Assembly: GCA_963921825.1 (NCBI GenBank)
Contig: OY997592.1
Span: 23,129,432 to 23,193,431 of the forward strand
Source: Erodium maritimum
Taxonomy: Eukaryota; Streptophyta; Magnoliopsida; Geraniales; Geraniaceae
Length of the DNA stretch: 64,000 nt
Reading direction: 5' to 3'
In this document: positions 22,936-35,398 of the stretch, in pieces
How the letters are laid out: every line of letters starts with the position of its first letter
How positions within the stretch are numbered: the first letter of the stretch is position 1
Made by a program: the position numbers and the translations under genes
Notes under the pieces: generated by a model
The model's input: only the letters and a program-made list of their open reading frames with translations
What the model was told of the DNA's origin: nothing
Database searches by the model: none

Positions 22936-25723
22936 TGTCACGCGCCCAATCCGGTTTTGACCGGACTCGAGACGTGAACTAAAAAAATAATAATTTTAAA
23001 TGAAAGTAAAGCCAAAACAAGTCTCAAATAATAGTTTAAAAACCCTGAACAACGCCACGAGTCAACAGCTCGGTAAAAAAAACCAGTAAAAGAGTTTAAT
23101 AACAGAAAACGTTACGTCTCTAGATAAACTAGTCTAGGACCCTCGCTAGCTCCGGAGCCTCGAGTATCCAGCTAGTACAAATCCCGCTCAGGACCTGAAA
23201 AACAACAAGATAAGGGGTGAGCTTTCGCTCAGTAAGAAAAGTAGTTAAGGTTATAAGCAAGCGCTCACCACCACGGGTCCAATAAGGGCATATTAGTACA
23301 GCACACAACTAAATCCAAACATAGAACTCGTAACCACAATCCTCCAACCCAAGACTAAAAACATACTCACAAACATACTCAAACGACCAAGCACAAACTG
23401 CAACCACGTCACTTAACAGATTAATCAAGTATAGCGTGAACAGTAAAATCACACACACGTCCCGTACCGCAGTCCCCTACTCCGCCGGTTGTCCACATCC
23501 CGACTCTATCATATCACACCGGAACACACAGCATCGGCCTAGATATCTTCCCGGAAAATACATCGGGGAACGATCACAATACGTCATACCAGAATCTCCA
23601 TCGGCCTAGACGTCTTCCTGGAACTCATCGGGGCATGACTCCTAGAGCCAAAAACGACACCAAGTATCAAATAACAAACCGTCGGCCTAGACATCCCACA
23701 TCGGAATACCCCCTCGATGTAGGTATCGTACCGTAACCACTACCCGGGGAACCGCGCATACGTTGGACCACACCGTCGGCCTAGGTACTACCTTACACCG
23801 GCGTACCCCCTCGGTCGTAGGTACCATACCAGAATACAACTCCTCTTGGAACAAACAACAAGAAAATATCACGCATCAAATGCCATAGTCCAACCACGGC
23901 TTACCAAGCCCAACAATATTACTACAATAGGCCACGTCGGTCTATCAATCACCCGACCATCACACGTGCAATGATTCACATCATACCAAGCATGGCACAC
24001 TTGCCCAAAGATAATAACAACACGTTACACCGAGTAATATCACAATATGCTTCTCAGCCTATTAACGCCTAAAACACACATCATGCATCTCAATCAAGAG
24101 CAAGGAATTTCAAATAACACACAACCTAAGGGCTTTCCAAGGCCCTCATGCATTTCTACCAGCACAACAATCCCAAACTTACGGCTCGACATGGCACGTA
24201 AGCTATCCCTCAGTACACCCGTTCCTCACCTCCTAATCATGCAATTCTAATAGTTTAAATTAAGTAAGAACAACCTATAGGCATACTAGTAACTTTCCAC
24301 AATCGAACCGGTATCCGCTACGTTCCCTATCTCAAGAAGAATCAACAGCTACGTCTCGTAACTGCTGACGTCCTGGCTCGCTTCCTACTCCACTTCACGA
24401 TGTCCTCGTGTTTCCTCCTCCGTCGATCTCGGTCCGAAGCCTTGGGTCACAAAACAATTCTCGAATTAAAACAACTTCCAAATTGCATTAACGAGAAAAA
24501 CACCAACAAAAAGCCCGAGGGTCCACACATGGGCCAAAAGGGAAGTCTCCTGGAATGTGACCTATTCCATGCCACTCAGAGGCCCAGAATGTGACCCATT
24601 CCATGCTACTCAGAGGATCGGAATGTGACTCATTCCATGCCACTCAGAGGACCGGAATGTGACCCATTCCATGCCACTCAGAGGACCGGAATGTGACCCA
24701 TTCCATGCCACTCAGATGGCCGGAATGTGGCCCGTTCCGTGCCACTCAGAGGGCCGGAATGTGGCCCGTTCCGTGACACTCAGAGGGCCGGAATGAGAAC
24801 TTTTCCATGCCTCGTTCCGTATCAGACCATGACAGACCCTCCTTCTTCTTCCCCAACTTCGTTTTTTGCGAAAAACCTCTCAAAACCTCCATTGATGAAC
24901 TCCTCAAGATTCAAAACAGAACCCAAACCTCCAATCCTTCAATACCCTCAACGGGTCTCAACAAAACTACTCAAAACCACAACAAACTAACATCTAAACT
25001 CCTTTTTCACTCCAAAAACATCATCCACCATTAAAGCTTCAAATCTCAACCATTGTTCTTCATTCTCTTCCAAAACCCATGGACCAAAGCTACCCAAAAC
25101 GAAAAAGGAAGATGGATTTACCTTGGAAATGGAGTGTAGAAGAAGAATCCAATGATTTTGGTGAGGTTTGAGTAGAATCAAGCTCCCAAATCTTCCATTT
25201 CTCTCCTTTCTTCCTCCTCAAGTCTCTAGAACTCTTCTCTTCCTTCTCTCTCTACAAAATCTGAAAAAAGGCACAAATGATCTGAATTGCTCTAGGGATT
25301 TTAGCCTTTAACCTAGGGTGGAAAATTTCCAAACTACCCCTCCTTTCTCTCACCCCTTTAAGGCATACCAAGAGGGTAAATGGGTCAAAAGCAACCAATT
25401 CTTCCCTTCCAAGCAAGCATGGACACATGTCCAAGTGGGGACCATTCCTAGTTCAAATAATTCCAGCACCAAGGATTTATCGGATTTTGTTCTTAATCGG
25501 ACTGCGGTTGACCAAAAAAGACTTCGAGTTGACTTTACCCAATATTACAGTCAACGGAAAGGAAACGGCCCAAGTAAGCTAACCGTGAAGACGGCTAAGC
25601 TTTTTGGGCCCCAAAAAGGTCCCGAATGACTTCCGTAGTCATCGGTTGACTTTTTCGACAAAAAAGTCAACTCTCGCCGAAAACCTCCGGCTTGACCGGG
25701 ATCGACCGGGGGCGGTTCTTACA
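22936..25723 (-). mobile_element. Ty3-type solo LTR, minus orientation, TSD ataag
   Basis: The 2788-bp segment starts tgtcacgcgcccaatccgg and ends ...gggggcggttcttaca. It is flanked by ataag at 22931-22935 and 25724-25728. Its first 40 bases are the reverse complement of the end of the Tekay-type LTR at 39480-39524 (gtctcgagtccggtcaaacc). No internal region is attached. Repeats inside include a 34-bp array (24545-24810) and several gtcggcctaga-type units (about 23510-23830). Confidence 0.88.
24545..24810 (-). repeat. 34-bp tandem repeat in the solo LTR
   Basis: About seven and a half copies of ggaatgtgacccattccatg followed by ccactcagaggacc, with graded divergence along the array. Each unit carries the inverted word ggaatgtgacccattcc. 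Similar ccgtgccgg-type words occur in the Tekay LTRs at 37310-37560. Confidence 0.88.
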
Positions 25724-25728
25724 ATAAG

Positions 25729-27815
25729 CATAACCATATGTTAGTAGGATAAATATGTCTAATCCAAAGTGGACACCAAACGGTTTAAATATTAAAGGAC
25801 GGAATAAAAGGTCATAATATTATGGGACCCTACGGAAAATGAAACTAATAATCGAATATAAATGCTCAAATATTGAAGTGCTTCATCGAGATGTTCAGAA
25901 AGAGATATTGAGATAGCCGGCCCATTTCCAGAATGGCGCTTAAGCGGACTGTGTACTCTCTCAAGGTATCAATGTGCATTGTCCTCCTTGAAATGATAAT
26001 GTAGGATGCTGGCCCTCGAGGTGGTAGGATAGTACCATGCTAGATCTTGGTGAGACCACTACCACCATACGTCTAGTGAGACAGTGTTTTTGGTCAACCC
26101 CTCATTGGACCACAAACTACTCATTGATCGAGACGATGGTGCTTTTAGCCCCTGCTGCTGATCGATACGCCCCCTCGAAGCATGTAGAGTCCTCTAACTC
26201 CAAATCCTTGTCTACTCTTATTAGTCGATTCCGTCCTACTAGAAGGGAGGATGTCACTAAGCTCCGAAAACCCTCCATCTTATGAGTTTCTTAAAATATG
26301 ATACAATTATAGAGATCACATTACTATACGATAAAGTAATATACATTTGTATAATTCATCTTATGGTGTTTAATTTTCTTGCCCACATGAAAATCGATCA
26401 AAGTAGAGAAATTTTTTGGTTTTTTGATTTTTTTTCATTTCTATCATCAAAATGTTAATTTTTTAAATTTCATGCTCGTCATTTGTTTAACACCAATTTT
26501 CTTGAGACTTCTCTTAAGATCCAGGAGGAAGGGGGTCAGATCTGCAGCGCTGCCCGTCTTCCCCCTCGCTCTGATTTCAACCCTTCACATTGGAGGCCGA
26601 GTGCGAGTATTTGCGATTTTCTTTTCGATTATGTTTATTTTCTTTTTGTCCGTCTTTTTTTGTCCCTTATGTCAGAATCTCGGAGCTCCAGTAGAGGTGA
26701 TTCTTGTCTTGAGTGACGTGTCCAATCAGATCTCTGTATCAGCTTATCTTTTCAGAGAGTCGATAAGAAAGACAACATGATAGAGACTGTTTATCTAGAC
26801 AATATGTCTCCCTGTTCGATAGATATTCATTTCGCGGGTCATTGCTTGCGTTCTTGAAAACAACCGATAAATTCAACGTTTGAGTCTTTCGGACTGTATT
26901 GTCCGATTTGTGAGATTTACGAGTATTATAAAAAAAAATCTTCGTGTTCAACAAAAAAAAGGGGATGTTCTGTTGTGCGTAGATTATTTAATCTAAAAAA
27001 TGAAGAAATAAAGTGATGGTCTGTGAATACTGACTGTTTTTTATAATCAAGGGAGAGCGAATCTGTAGACTGCAGTCGCTTTATTCATGGGGTTTGTTGG
27101 TTGGTTTAAGAGTAGTTTTATTATTCTATTGTTTTTGTTGAAATTGGTGGGTTATAAAATTTAGAATTGATAGTCAGTTTCTTGGGAGGAGAAAGGAAAA
27201 GGAGAGTAGGAACATATCACATGCACCTCTCTGTTCAAAAGCCAATCTTATCGTTCTATTATTCAATTCCTTTGGTTGTTTCTCCGGGCTCCACCCTCCG
27301 CGATTGTCGGCAAGCTTCTTCTCTTCTTTTCCTGTCTTTCTGTTGACACGTGTCATTTTATGATGAGGCTATGGGACCCGCAATTGCACCTGATCTCAAA
27401 TACCTTGACTTTTGACTTGTCGTCCCTTCAAAGACATACAATACTATTGGTTTTGCTTTTTTGCAACGAGTCGACAAGTGAAGGAAGACACGTGGTACCT
27501 AAATGGGTTTCTCGTACGTACACTGCCGTGTTTCTCGAAAGGAAAGGATACTCCTTGTTCGAGAGAATTACGCGATTAAATTTCAATTCTTCGACCTAGT
27601 ATTTATCATTCATCGTAATCGGTGTAGTGTAGCGCCAGATTTAAGCGTGAAATGTGGGGTTTGTTTTAGGCGAGTTATGACTTTCAATCTTTCATAATAG
27701 TTTTTTTTGAAAAAGGTAATCGGAGAATAATATTAATACACAAAGGTAATCAAGCAGGGAGGACGTAAACACTCAAGGTTCCAGATATGAGTCTGGACCG
27801 ACCGTAGTAAATACA
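25729..27815. other. Unassigned AT-rich sequence
   Basis: About 2.1 kb without a recognisable gene. The stretch 26520-26950 ends in two A runs (ttataaaaaaaaa and tcaacaaaaaaaa) and resembles a LINE-derived plus-strand fragment, but no target-site duplication was found. Open frames are short and hydrophobic-biased and not convincing. Confidence 0.4.
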
Positions 27816-27970
27816 ACGCTCATCAGAGCCGGCCCTTTAAGTTTGGTGGCCTTAGGCGAAAATATAAAAATAGGTCTTTTTAATATGGAAATAATCAATA
27901 CACGTAAATAAAGGAGTACGAGACCATACTTCAATAATCATCTAAATATATATAATATAAGAAATTACAT

Positions 27971-30900
27971 TTTTTTTGAGATAAATGTTATTGTATTAAT
28001 TTTCGGCAACAATGATATGTTGAAGAGGTTCGGGGACATGACCCCCTTGCCAATTACAAACAGGGTTAGAACAAGCCGCCCTGGCAAGCCAGTGAGCTGC
28101 TTTGTTCGCTGTCCGCTTTACAAATTCGAGCTGCACGCACTCGAGTTTAGATAAAAGGGAAAAACAATCTGTAACGATCGTCCCCAGAGGTGAAGGCAGC
28201 CCCCCACCTCTTTTGATCATATCCACTATGACCTTACAATCACTTCGAACCACCGCCCTTTGGAGCGGGTATTGTTGGAGCCACAACAGCGCCTCCCGAA
28301 TCGCAAACGCTTCCACTAGCCCCGGGTTCTGGGCCCCGTGGAACGAAGTGGACCGAGCTCCCCTGAGGTGCCCCCTGTCATCTCTACATATCCAACCTGT
28401 TCCCACTTTGTCTGCTGTTGCGAACAGAGCCCCGTCAGTGTTGATTGTCCAAGAACCCTGATTAGGACGTTCCCATACCTCCGCTCCCCGAGCCTGAGTT
28501 AGTCTCGGGCTAGCCTGGGACTGTATCTTCCTTCTCCGTGCTTCCAGCCAGCCTAATTGAAGATGGAAGGCTGTCTGGAAAATTTCGGCCGCTGGTTGTG
28601 CTTTGCTCTCCCAGACTATCTTGTTCCGTGCCTTCCACACCTCCCATAACAGACATCCAATCAGACCTCCCTTCGTCGAAGGGTTGATCTGAAGCACTTG
28701 TAGCAACCACTCCTTTATCGTCTGCGTCCCCTGAGGTAGATGCAGACCCGATTTCGTCCAACATTCAGCTGCCACTGGGCAGTTGACCAGTAGATGAAAA
28801 GTCGACTCCTCTCCTCCCAGACATACCGGACATGTCGCCGCCATGTCCACATGTCTACGTCTTAGGTTCTCCGCCACCGGCAGACATCCCGAGCACGTAC
28901 GCCATAAAAAAGACTTGATCTTTGGCAGCACTTCTAGTTTCCAGATTGTCGGCCAGATTTCTGGATGTGCTTGGACAGAGACCTGGTCCTGTCGGCTCCT
29001 ATCGTACGCCGATTTCACCGTGTACTGGCCCAAGTAGTCCCCCGCCCAGTACCAGGAGTCCCTGGCTGCCGTCCGACTAATCGGGACCGCCAATATCGCC
29101 TGCTGATCCTCCCCTCCAACTAGGGACCGGATCTTCCCCTCATCCCAGGTCCTCTCTTGTGGCTTCATCAATTCTGACACTAACATTCCCTCAAGCCCAG
29201 GTCCTAATGACTGCACCCTCGCTTCCACTCCTGTCAGCCAGGGATGTCCCAGTATTGAAGTTTCCATACCTGCCCGACCGACCTTCGCGCCCCGCTGCGA
29301 ATCAGCTCATGTACCGATAATAAGCTCTGCCAAATATAGCTTTGATTTTGTTTACGAACTGCCTCCAAAACCAAAGTCCTCGGATAATACTTAGCCTTGA
29401 GGACTGTAGCCACTAAACTCGATTCCTCCGTGACCAATTTCCACAACTGCTTCCCAAGTAGGGCTGAGTTGAAATCGTATAGATTCTTAAAACCCATCCC
29501 CCCTTCCTCCTTTGGTCGTGACATATTTGCCCAGGACTGCCAGATCACTCCTTTTCCGTCCGGGCCCGCCGATTTCCACCAGAATCTAGCGAGCGCCACA
29601 TTCATCTTTTCCAGCATCCCTTTAGGGATCCGCATTACACTCATCGTATAAGTGGGGATTTCTTGTAGCACTGATTTGGCGAGCACTTTACCTACCCCAT
29701 TGAGCAATTTACCATCCCACCTCCTGATCCTCCGAAGGACCTTATCCATAACATACTGCAGACTCTGCTTCCGGCTCCGACCCATCATGTTTGGTATACC
29801 CAAGTAGGTGGATGGGGTATCGACCTCAGGTATCCCAATATCTGCACACCGCTAAGAGGTCGATGATCTGGAGTATTATGACTGAAAAAGAGAGACGACT
29901 TAGCCTGATTCACCACCTGCCCTGAAGCCTCCTCAAACATTCCCAAGTAGTTTCGCACTTTTGTCATCTCTTCCGAGACCGCTTTGCAGTACACATAGCA
30001 GTCATCCGCAAAGAACAGGTGGGTCAGCGCCGGGGCTCCATTAGCTATCCTGACGCCATGGATATTCCCCGCACCCTCTGCCCCCTGTAGCAACCGAGAA
30101 AATCCCTCCATACAGAAGAGGAACAAATAGGGGGAAAGCGGGTCCCCCTGCCTTATCCCCCTTTCAGGCTGGATAAACCCCGCTTGTTGACCCCTCGCCA
30201 CAATGTTTTACGTAACCGAGTACGTGCACCGACGGACCAGAGATATCCACTCCTCACTCAAACCAAAACCTCTCATAATGTCCCATAAGAAGCCCCATTC
30301 CACTCTGTCATAGGCTTTGCTTATATCCAACTTCAGCGCCACCCAGCCTTCTTTACCTTGTCTCTTATTCCGTAGGTGGTGCAATGCCTCATACGACAGG
30401 ATAATATTGTCCTGTATAGATCTGCCCGGGACAAACGCACCTTGGGTCTCAGAAATAAGTCCCCCCAACAAGCCCTTAAGTCTATTTGCAGCCACTTTGG
30501 ACACCACCTTGAACACCACATTACACAATGCTATAGGTCGAAGATCTTTGAGCGACATTGGACACTCCACTTTCGGAATCAGAACCAGCGTAGTCTTGTT
30601 CAACTCCCGTTGGATGTCCTCCCCTGCGAAGATCCGTCTCACCCACCTGGTGACATCCTCCCCGACTATCCCCCAATACTTTTGGTAGAAGAAAGGGTTG
30701 AGACCGTCCGGCCCTGGCGATTTATTCGGGCCCATGGAGAAAGTCGCGTCCCGTACCTCTTCCGACGTCACCTCCCCCATCAGCGCCCTGTTCTGCTCCT
30801 CCGTCACCTGCTGACGGAATCTCGGGAAGTTTGCTCCGTCCCCCCTCGTCCTTCGAGATAAGACCTTATAGAAATCCAAGATATGGTCTCCCAACCCGGA

Positions 30901-32629
30901 GTCCCAGGTCAACACGTTACCATCCTCATCCCGTAACTCAGATACCTTGTTTATGTTTTTCCGTTGCGACGCCGAGGCTTGGAAAAACTTGGTGTTCTGA
31001 TCACTATACGTAAGCCAATGCTGCTTGGCCCGCTGCCTCCAAAACTCTCCCTTTTGCTCCAGGGCTTTGACGTATAATTTCTGTAGAGCTCTCCGACGCC
31101 GAATACTCGATCGGTCCTCCTTACCGTTCAACCACAACATGTCCTTCTCATAACGTGCAATCTTCCGGGCGAGTGCATTATACACCTCCTTACCCCAGGT
31201 ATCTAGTGCCGAGCTTGTCTCCTGGATCTTGCACCCGATCTCGCGGTCCCCCGATACGCCCCAGCTAGACTGAATTAGCAAACCACACTCCGGATCCTCC
31301 GCCCAGATGTTCTCAAACCGGAATTGACGCGACCCCACAGGATCCACTCGTTTCTCTGAGTCCATCAGGATGGGTAAGTGATCCGATGTCGAAATACCCA
31401 AATTGGCTAGATGAGCCTCTGGCCACATCGACCGCAACTCCCGAGACATTAGCGCCCTATCCAGCTGGACTGCCATTCGTGTCTCTGGTTCACTGCCACT
31501 ATGCCACGTGAAGCCGTACCCTTGAATCAGGACGTCGTAGACCCCTACGTCCCTCATTGCAGTCCGGAAGCCCGAGATCAGTCGTTCCGGATACCGCCGG
31601 CCGCCCCGTTTCTCCTTATTACGTAGGATGCCGTTGAAATCACCCATCAAGAGCCATTTCCGCGCAGCTTCTGTCCTCGCACCGAGGGACCTAATCATAT
31701 CCCACGTCTGCCACCGGAGTTCTCTGTTCGCCTCCACATACACACCCGTAAAGCGGAAGCTATCTCCGTTCGGCCCTTCAATTTCCACATCGATAAATCA
31801 CTCCTCACTGGGGTACGGCGTAACCTTCATATCCGAGGTCCATAGCAGTATCAGACCCCCCTTTTGCCCCACCGCCGACACTTCACAACCACCCGGGAAG
31901 CCCGTCTTCAGCTTCAGGATATCTACTTCCCCTTTCCGAGCCACCGTCTCACTAAGAAAGATCACTTGCGGCTTCCTGCGACGTATCACTCCCTTCAGAT
32001 ACTCCACCGTCGCTAGCTTGCCCAGACCCATACAATTCCAAGATAGGAACTTCATCCCCAATACCGCTTTGCTCAAACCGGTCCGATGAGTACCTCCTAA
32101 ACCCTAACCCAAGAGCAAAACAAGCACACTGCTACTCTCCTATAACAATCAATCAAACCACAGTACCAGTGTTGTATCACTTGCTCTACGTGCTCCAAGC
32201 AAGCAACAGAGCACACTGTATCAGGCCGCCGCGTCTAGTCCCACACCCCTCCGGTGACCCACGCTACCACCAGACGGGAAATAAGATCGCCGTCCGTGAA
32301 CCACCTACCACACCAATCAGACAAACTGAATGTGGGGCAACACTGATCCCGTCGAAGATCGATCCTCGAATCCCAGACCCCCTCAGATCCACACCCAGCA
32401 ACACGACCAAGCAAATACCCAATCGAAACAATCAAATACCCAATCGAAAAAACCGAAACGCACAAAACTTACCCCATCGCCGCCGTCGACCACAACAGCT
32501 CTCCCACCGCCGTCAAACCATCACAAGCGTAGGACCGGAGCCGCCAGATCACGCCGCCGTCCTCGTGCCGTACTCAGACCGCCGCGAACGCACGACCAGA
32601 ATCGCCAAAAGTCAAATTCTTATTTCTTT
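27971..32629 (-). mobile_element. L1-type LINE, minus orientation, 11-bp TSD
   Basis: The 4659-bp element is flanked by perfect agaaattacat (27960-27970 and 32630-32640). On the minus strand it starts near aaagaaataagaatttgac and ends ...caataacatttatctc followed by an A tail. A leader of about 550 bp precedes the endonuclease, and no ORF1 is present. It interrupts the hAT-like element at 27824-33822 and so post-dates it. It is better preserved than its relative at 14289-19050. Confidence 0.93.
27996..32076 (-). pseudogene. LINE ORF2: APE endonuclease, reverse transcriptase, RNase H
   Basis: Reading on the minus strand from 32076, the product begins MSKAVLGMKFLSWNCMG, with the APE endonuclease signature (WNC..., then LSET). 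The RT region has KSPGPDGLNPFFYQ, KLDISKAYDRVEW, GIRQGDPLSP and the catalytic FFADDCYVYC (about 30010). It ends with a zinc-binding segment (CPVCLGGEESTFHLLVNCPVA, about 28800) and an RNase H domain with TDGA (about 28440), the R-D-C-K-V motif and an HWLARAA terminus. The segments 32076-31798, 31788-30208 and 30201-29785 share one frame and are separated by two stops. Frame changes near 29800 and 29260 connect to the last two segments. There are only four breaks, so this insertion is relatively young. It is not functional as it stands. Confidence 0.93.
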
Positions 32630-33830
32630 AGAAATTACATCGAAATGTACACTATACAATTTATAATACATTAAATATTTTTTTTCCACACCGGTCTCTC
32701 CTTTTCAATCTTCCTCTTTCTCTTTATCCATGTTTAGTTCATTTTGTTCCACTATGTTCACCTTTATCATGTCCATAACTCAAATGACAGAATTTTTTTT
32801 TTGGTGTAGATACATATATCATCAGCTTTGAAAGCTAACAAATATAAACGACAGTGATCATGCCTACAACAGGCATCAATACAATATAAAACATTTACGG
32901 TGCAAACATATAAAAAATAGGTGACCATATAAGAAAACATTAAAAACATAGGTTTGGTTTAAACTACAATTAAAAACATACTATAACACACACAAAAAAA
33001 CACAGTTTAGATTTGACAATTTTATGTTAAACAAATTTTGTAAGTTAAAACTGCTTTTATAACAATCTGATCTATTTCAGTTCGTTGAAAGATTGAACAC
33101 TGATTTTGTATATAGAATAATTAAATCAAAACTTTTTAACGAAAAAAATATGTTCAATGTTTTCATAATCATATGTTTTTAAAAGACAATCTCTTAATTT
33201 CGAAAAAAAAGAAACAAAATCTCATGTATCCCACTATAAACGTTTTTGCATATATATAGATAAAAGAAACAATTAATAAAAATTATTAAATTTTAATTCA
33301 CTAACCTGGTATATTGCCTATTCTCTTTTCCTTTTGCTTTGTGTCTGTCTGATTTAGTCTCCATTCTATACAAAAATTAATAATGAAAAAAGAGGGTATT
33401 ATTCAAGAACGAAGAAGAAGAATCGTATATCGTAGATAGAAACCTTAATGAAAATAGAAAATTTTAGGGTGAAACTAAACCTGAAATTTCACCTCTATTT
33501 ATACTTGATTTGGAAGAGGGGGAAACTTTTAAAAACACAATATCAGGAAGATAGGCGGGAAGAAGAAAAATTGGTATAGAAATTAGAAATATAATTGGGA
33601 AATAAACCATCATAATCGTGCATTGGAAGATGAAAAGGTGTTTTGAGGGAATAATTACGACTGGAAGAGATATGTTGCGCTCGTTTTTGGAGGAATACTT
33701 ATTGTTCTGCAAAATATTTTTGGGCCTATTAATAGGTTTAGTTTTTACAGAAATTTGGGGCCTTTTTTTTAGTGGTGGCCTTAGGCCGCCGCCTAACTCG
33801 CCAAGTGGGCGGGTCGGGTCTGGCGCTCAT

Positions 33831-34650
33831 GGACTCATAATAATAGCCTACTTTTAATCGTTGACAAACACTCAAGACAACTCCTTACCATCGTCTCAAA
33901 ACAGTGAGATATAAAATAAAAGTACCTAATCAAAACAAATGATAAATTGTTCCAGAAATAAAGCAAATAATCATAAAGCAGGTAAAATAGATGAGTTGTT
34001 GGTGCAGGCTGCCCAGGACCGCCCATCACTGGCTGTCCTGGGTCTGTAGGTATAGTCCGCCATCGGCTCCACCCACCCCTGTCGGGTCGGGTCATTCCTG
34101 GATTGGAGGTTGTTCTGCCTCCGCCTGCTCTTGGTCTCCTTCAGAGTTGTTTGGCTAGACTCCACCTGGCTTATCCTTCAGTAAGGTTAGGACGCCGGCG
34201 GGCCGACGTTGTTCTGGCAGACGAGGATGAATAATAAAAGGGGACACCGGAAGTGTTACCTCGGGCTAAAACCTCGTCGCAGTAGGGGGCTGGGGCTGCG
34301 AGAGGACCTCGTTGGGCCAAATCTGGACAACATCGTCCCTTTCCGGGCAACCGAACCGTGGGGATGTCGGATTTGGTGAAGCCATGGACAGGGACGGGGA
34401 GGAGAACACTCTGGGGTTGCCGGAGCCGCTCAGGTGGGCGCAGGAGATCGGGGATGACAATACTCGACAGGAGAAGGAGCAGTGAGACTGTGGACGAGCA
34501 AGAGGACGATATCAGGCAGTAGGACCGGAGCTCAGGCGCAACAAGACTGCGTGGGGGTGGACGGCGGCGAAGGAACCCTAGCTAGGGTAGAGAGAGAACC
34601 TCAATGAGGTAGCCGAGCGTTTTCTCATTCATAATAGTCATTCTTTTGTT
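33831..34650. other. Possible LINE-leader-like remnant, minus orientation
   Basis: The stretch 33960-34630 is GC-richer than its flanks. On the minus strand it reads like a LINE 5' leader (ending ...accctagctagggttccttc, then gccgccgtccac). Words at the two sides (ataatagcctactttt at about 33839 and ataatagtcattctttt at about 34632) could be an eroded target-site duplication. No domain is coded. Identification is tentative. Confidence 0.3.
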
Positions 34651-35259
34651 TATTTCATTTTAGCTCCTTTATTTACTAGTATATTTCATAATGGTTAGGT
34701 TACTTAGGTATAGAAAATGATTGAGAGATTTACATACTACCATGTCAGCATTGTAGTTGATGTAGGATTCTATCTACAAATAAGAGGTTGGACTCATGTC
34801 TATACTTTCGTCATTTAGGCAAGGTCTTTACCCTAAATTCTCTCCAATAATGAAACTAATTTTTTTTAACATACAATGAAGCTAATTTTAGTTGTCAACA
34901 ATTTGAGAAAATTAAAATCCAAGGTTTCTCTTCAACTCCCTCATTCTCCATTTATTTTATCATTTTGTCGTTTTCCGACCTCATTTCCTTCTCCGACCAC
35001 CTCAACACCCTTTCAATGTTACTCACCATGGAAGCACAACAATACTTATTGATGATAAGCTTAATTGATAAAGAGTGGTAATTGCTTCACAACTTGATGT
35101 GTTATTCAGTCAAAGTTTTAAACATTTATACAAGACTTATCAAGAGAAAAAAGGGAAGCTAATTAAGTCTATTAATTACAATATCAGCAATAAAGAGAAA
35201 CAATCACTAATTGACCGGGAATCTTGTAATTGTGATCTATCATAAGGTTATCGTCAATA
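34651..35259 (-). repeat. Probable 3' LTR remnant of the minus-strand copia element
   Basis: On the minus strand an LTR-like start (tattgacgataacc, from 35259) follows the polypurine tract at 35260-35270. The canonical TG has become TA. A TATA-like word (ttgtataaatg, about 35122 on the minus strand) fits a promoter. The left end was not found, so the extent given is an outer limit. Confidence 0.4.
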
Positions 35260-35270
35260 CTCCCCTTCAA
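35260..35270 (-). promoter_or_regulatory. Polypurine tract of the copia remnant
   Basis: The minus strand reads ttgaaggggag directly before the LTR start, in the position of a plus-strand priming site downstream of RNase H. Confidence 0.55.
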
Positions 35271-35398
35271 ATTGGAGCGTGAATGTCGAGAACGCCCAAC
35301 TAGTAGAGAATAGTATGAAAATGATCGTGGCCCAACCCCTTGGTGAAGATATCCTGCAAAATGATTACGGTTAGGGATTGGTTGAGGTCGAAGGACCC

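Larger units (their letters stand above)
27824..33822. mobile_element. hAT-like non-autonomous element, interrupted by a LINE
   Basis: Terminal inverted repeats are CAGAGCCGGCCC on the left (27824-27835) and gggtcgggtctg on the right (33811-33822), matching at 10 of 12. The flanking 8-bp duplications acgctcat (27816-27823) and gcgctcat (33823-33830) match at 7 of 8. CAGAGCCGGCCC-type ends and 8-bp duplications fit hAT. The subterminal word ggtggccttaggc occurs near both ends. After removing the LINE (27971-32629) and one copy of its duplication, about 1.33 kb of AT-rich non-coding sequence remains. No transposase is present. Confidence 0.72.

Noticed and set aside
25729..27815. Possible LINE fragment at 26520-26950
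   Set aside because: A-rich 3' end only. No target-site duplication or domain was found, so it is not listed as an element.
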